A stretch of 64,000 nt of DNA from Splendidivirga corallicola (GTDB taxonomy: Bacteria; Bacteroidota; Bacteroidia; Cytophagales; Cyclobacteriaceae): the NCBI GenBank assembly GCA_030442035.1, contig JAUJEA010000001.1:775559-839558 (forward strand), written 5' to 3'. This document shows positions 63,457 to 64,000 of the stretch, in pieces. Under the pieces are notes generated by a model. That model was not told the DNA's origin. It was given only the letters and a program-made list of their open reading frames with translations, and did not search any database. A program made the position numbers and the translations under genes. How positions within the stretch are numbered: position 1 is the first letter of the stretch; every line of letters begins with the position of its first letter.

Positions 63457-64000
63457 TTATGTCATCAACACTTTTGCTTCACCGGTTTTTTGTGCTTTTA
63501 ATTTTTTATTGCCGAGAGAAAAACCGGTAAAAGACCATAATCCGGCAATTGGGACTACTAATAAGGCAATTACTGGTAAGCTCAATCCAAAGGAGATCAA
63601 TCCTGCAAAAGCCCATCCTACAACCGCATCGCTTCCTCTGTAAAGGACAGTATCAATGAAGTTTTTTGCCTTATAACGATCTTCATGGCTTACCAATGTA
63701 AATAAAATTTCTCTTCCTGGCCTAAGCAATGAAAAATTACCTGCTTTATGAATGACCTGAACGACAACCAATACAGGCAATATGGTGATTAGACTTAGTC
63801 CGGAAAAACCTATCATTACCAGGAATGGTATAAGTGCCAGCGCTATGGCAAGTCCGAATTTTTTAATGATGCGGCCTGTCAGGAAAAACTGTGCGGTAAT
63901 TGCCAAGGTATTTGTAATCAGATCTACCAAAGCAAAATAGGAAGTTCTGGACGAACTACTATTGAATGTCTCTTCCACAATATGAGCTTGTTCAAAATAA
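63457..64000 (-). CDS. Multi-helix transporter, N-terminus cut by window edge
   Basis: The frame is open to the right edge (YFEQAHIVEETFNSSSSRTSYFALVDLI as two blocks), so the visible 180 residues are the C-terminal half. Hydrophobic segments include LVDLITNTLAITAQFFLTGRI, ALIPFLVMIGFSGLSLITILPVLVV and VGWAFAGLISFGLSLPVIALLVV. The stretch SLLRPGREILFTLVSHEDRYKAKNFIDTVLYRGSD is typical of MFS-like proteins related to ATP/ADP translocases in Bacteroidota. A GTG at 63978 could start a shorter protein, but an extension beyond the edge is more likely. Substrate unknown. Confidence 0.75.
   Translation of the reverse strand, partial: YFEQAHIVEETFNSSSSRTSYFALVDLITNTLAITAQFFLTGRIIKKFGLAIALALIPFLVMIGFSGLSLITILPVLVVVQVIHKAGNFSLLRPGREILFTLVSHEDRYKAKNFIDTVLYRGSDAVVGWAFAGLISFGLSLPVIALLVVPIAGLWSFTGFSLGNKKLKAQKTGEAKVLMT

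Overview
The window looks like a chromosomal segment of a free-living, probably marine member of the Bacteroidota, most likely Cytophagales. The signs are a SusC/SusD pair, several TonB-dependent receptors, a PorP/SprF-type gliding/type IX secretion protein, lipoproteins with loose lipoboxes, promoters of the TAnnTTTG type, an almost complete lack of Shine-Dalgarno sites, and AT-rich DNA. No tRNA, rRNA, CRISPR array or intact transposon was seen.

Layout. (1) 1-16.4 kb: a LacI-controlled glycan-use locus on the minus strand: sodium:solute symporter, FAD-dependent oxidoreductase, SusC, SusD, FG-GAP/ASPIC lipoprotein and a GH31 glycosidase that runs off the left edge. The divergent lacI-type gene is separated from it by tandem CGGAAACGTTTCCG-type operators. 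(2) 16.5-23.1 kb: an amine ligase (GCS2-CBS fusion) with an AspA/AstE-type deacylase, then two back-to-back ECF sigma factor operons with unusual partners. (3) 23.2-30 kb: S41 protease, a PadR/FtsX-permease pair with a clear autoregulatory operator pair, a short-chain dehydrogenase, a PepSY membrane protein and a YdeI-family protein, with degenerate intergenic repeats. (4) 30-33.8 kb: three genes of the ebo type (eboD- and eboE-like, plus a phosphodiesterase). (5) 34-45.1 kb: an L-rhamnose locus: kinase, isomerase, fused aldolase/dehydrogenase, GntR regulator, NCS1-type permease, DUF1080 protein and GH78 rhamnosidase. A CAGG-N3/4-CCTG motif recurs before three of its transcription units. (6) 46-50 kb: beta-propeller phytase with its TonB receptor. 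(7) 50.7-56.9 kb: a PorP/SprF protein, a TPR-PD40-repeat-SPOR protein with five 107-residue repeats, a YfiR-family protein and a TPR protein, closed by a strong terminator. (8) 57-64 kb: a siderophore-type TonB receptor, a small Cys-motif membrane protein, a Crp/Fnr regulator with its own FNR-like box, two tiny membrane proteins, dihydrofolate reductase, an aldo/keto reductase and a transporter cut by the right edge.

Working together: the SusCD locus should import an oligosaccharide through the outer membrane, cut it in the periplasm or at the surface, and take the product in through the symporter. The rhamnose locus frees rhamnose (GH78), imports it and converts it to dihydroxyacetone phosphate and lactate. 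The phytase/TonB pair would scavenge phosphate from phytate. The most system-like unexplained units are the PorP/repeat/SPOR/YfiR cluster, the twin sigma operons and the ligase/deacylase pair.
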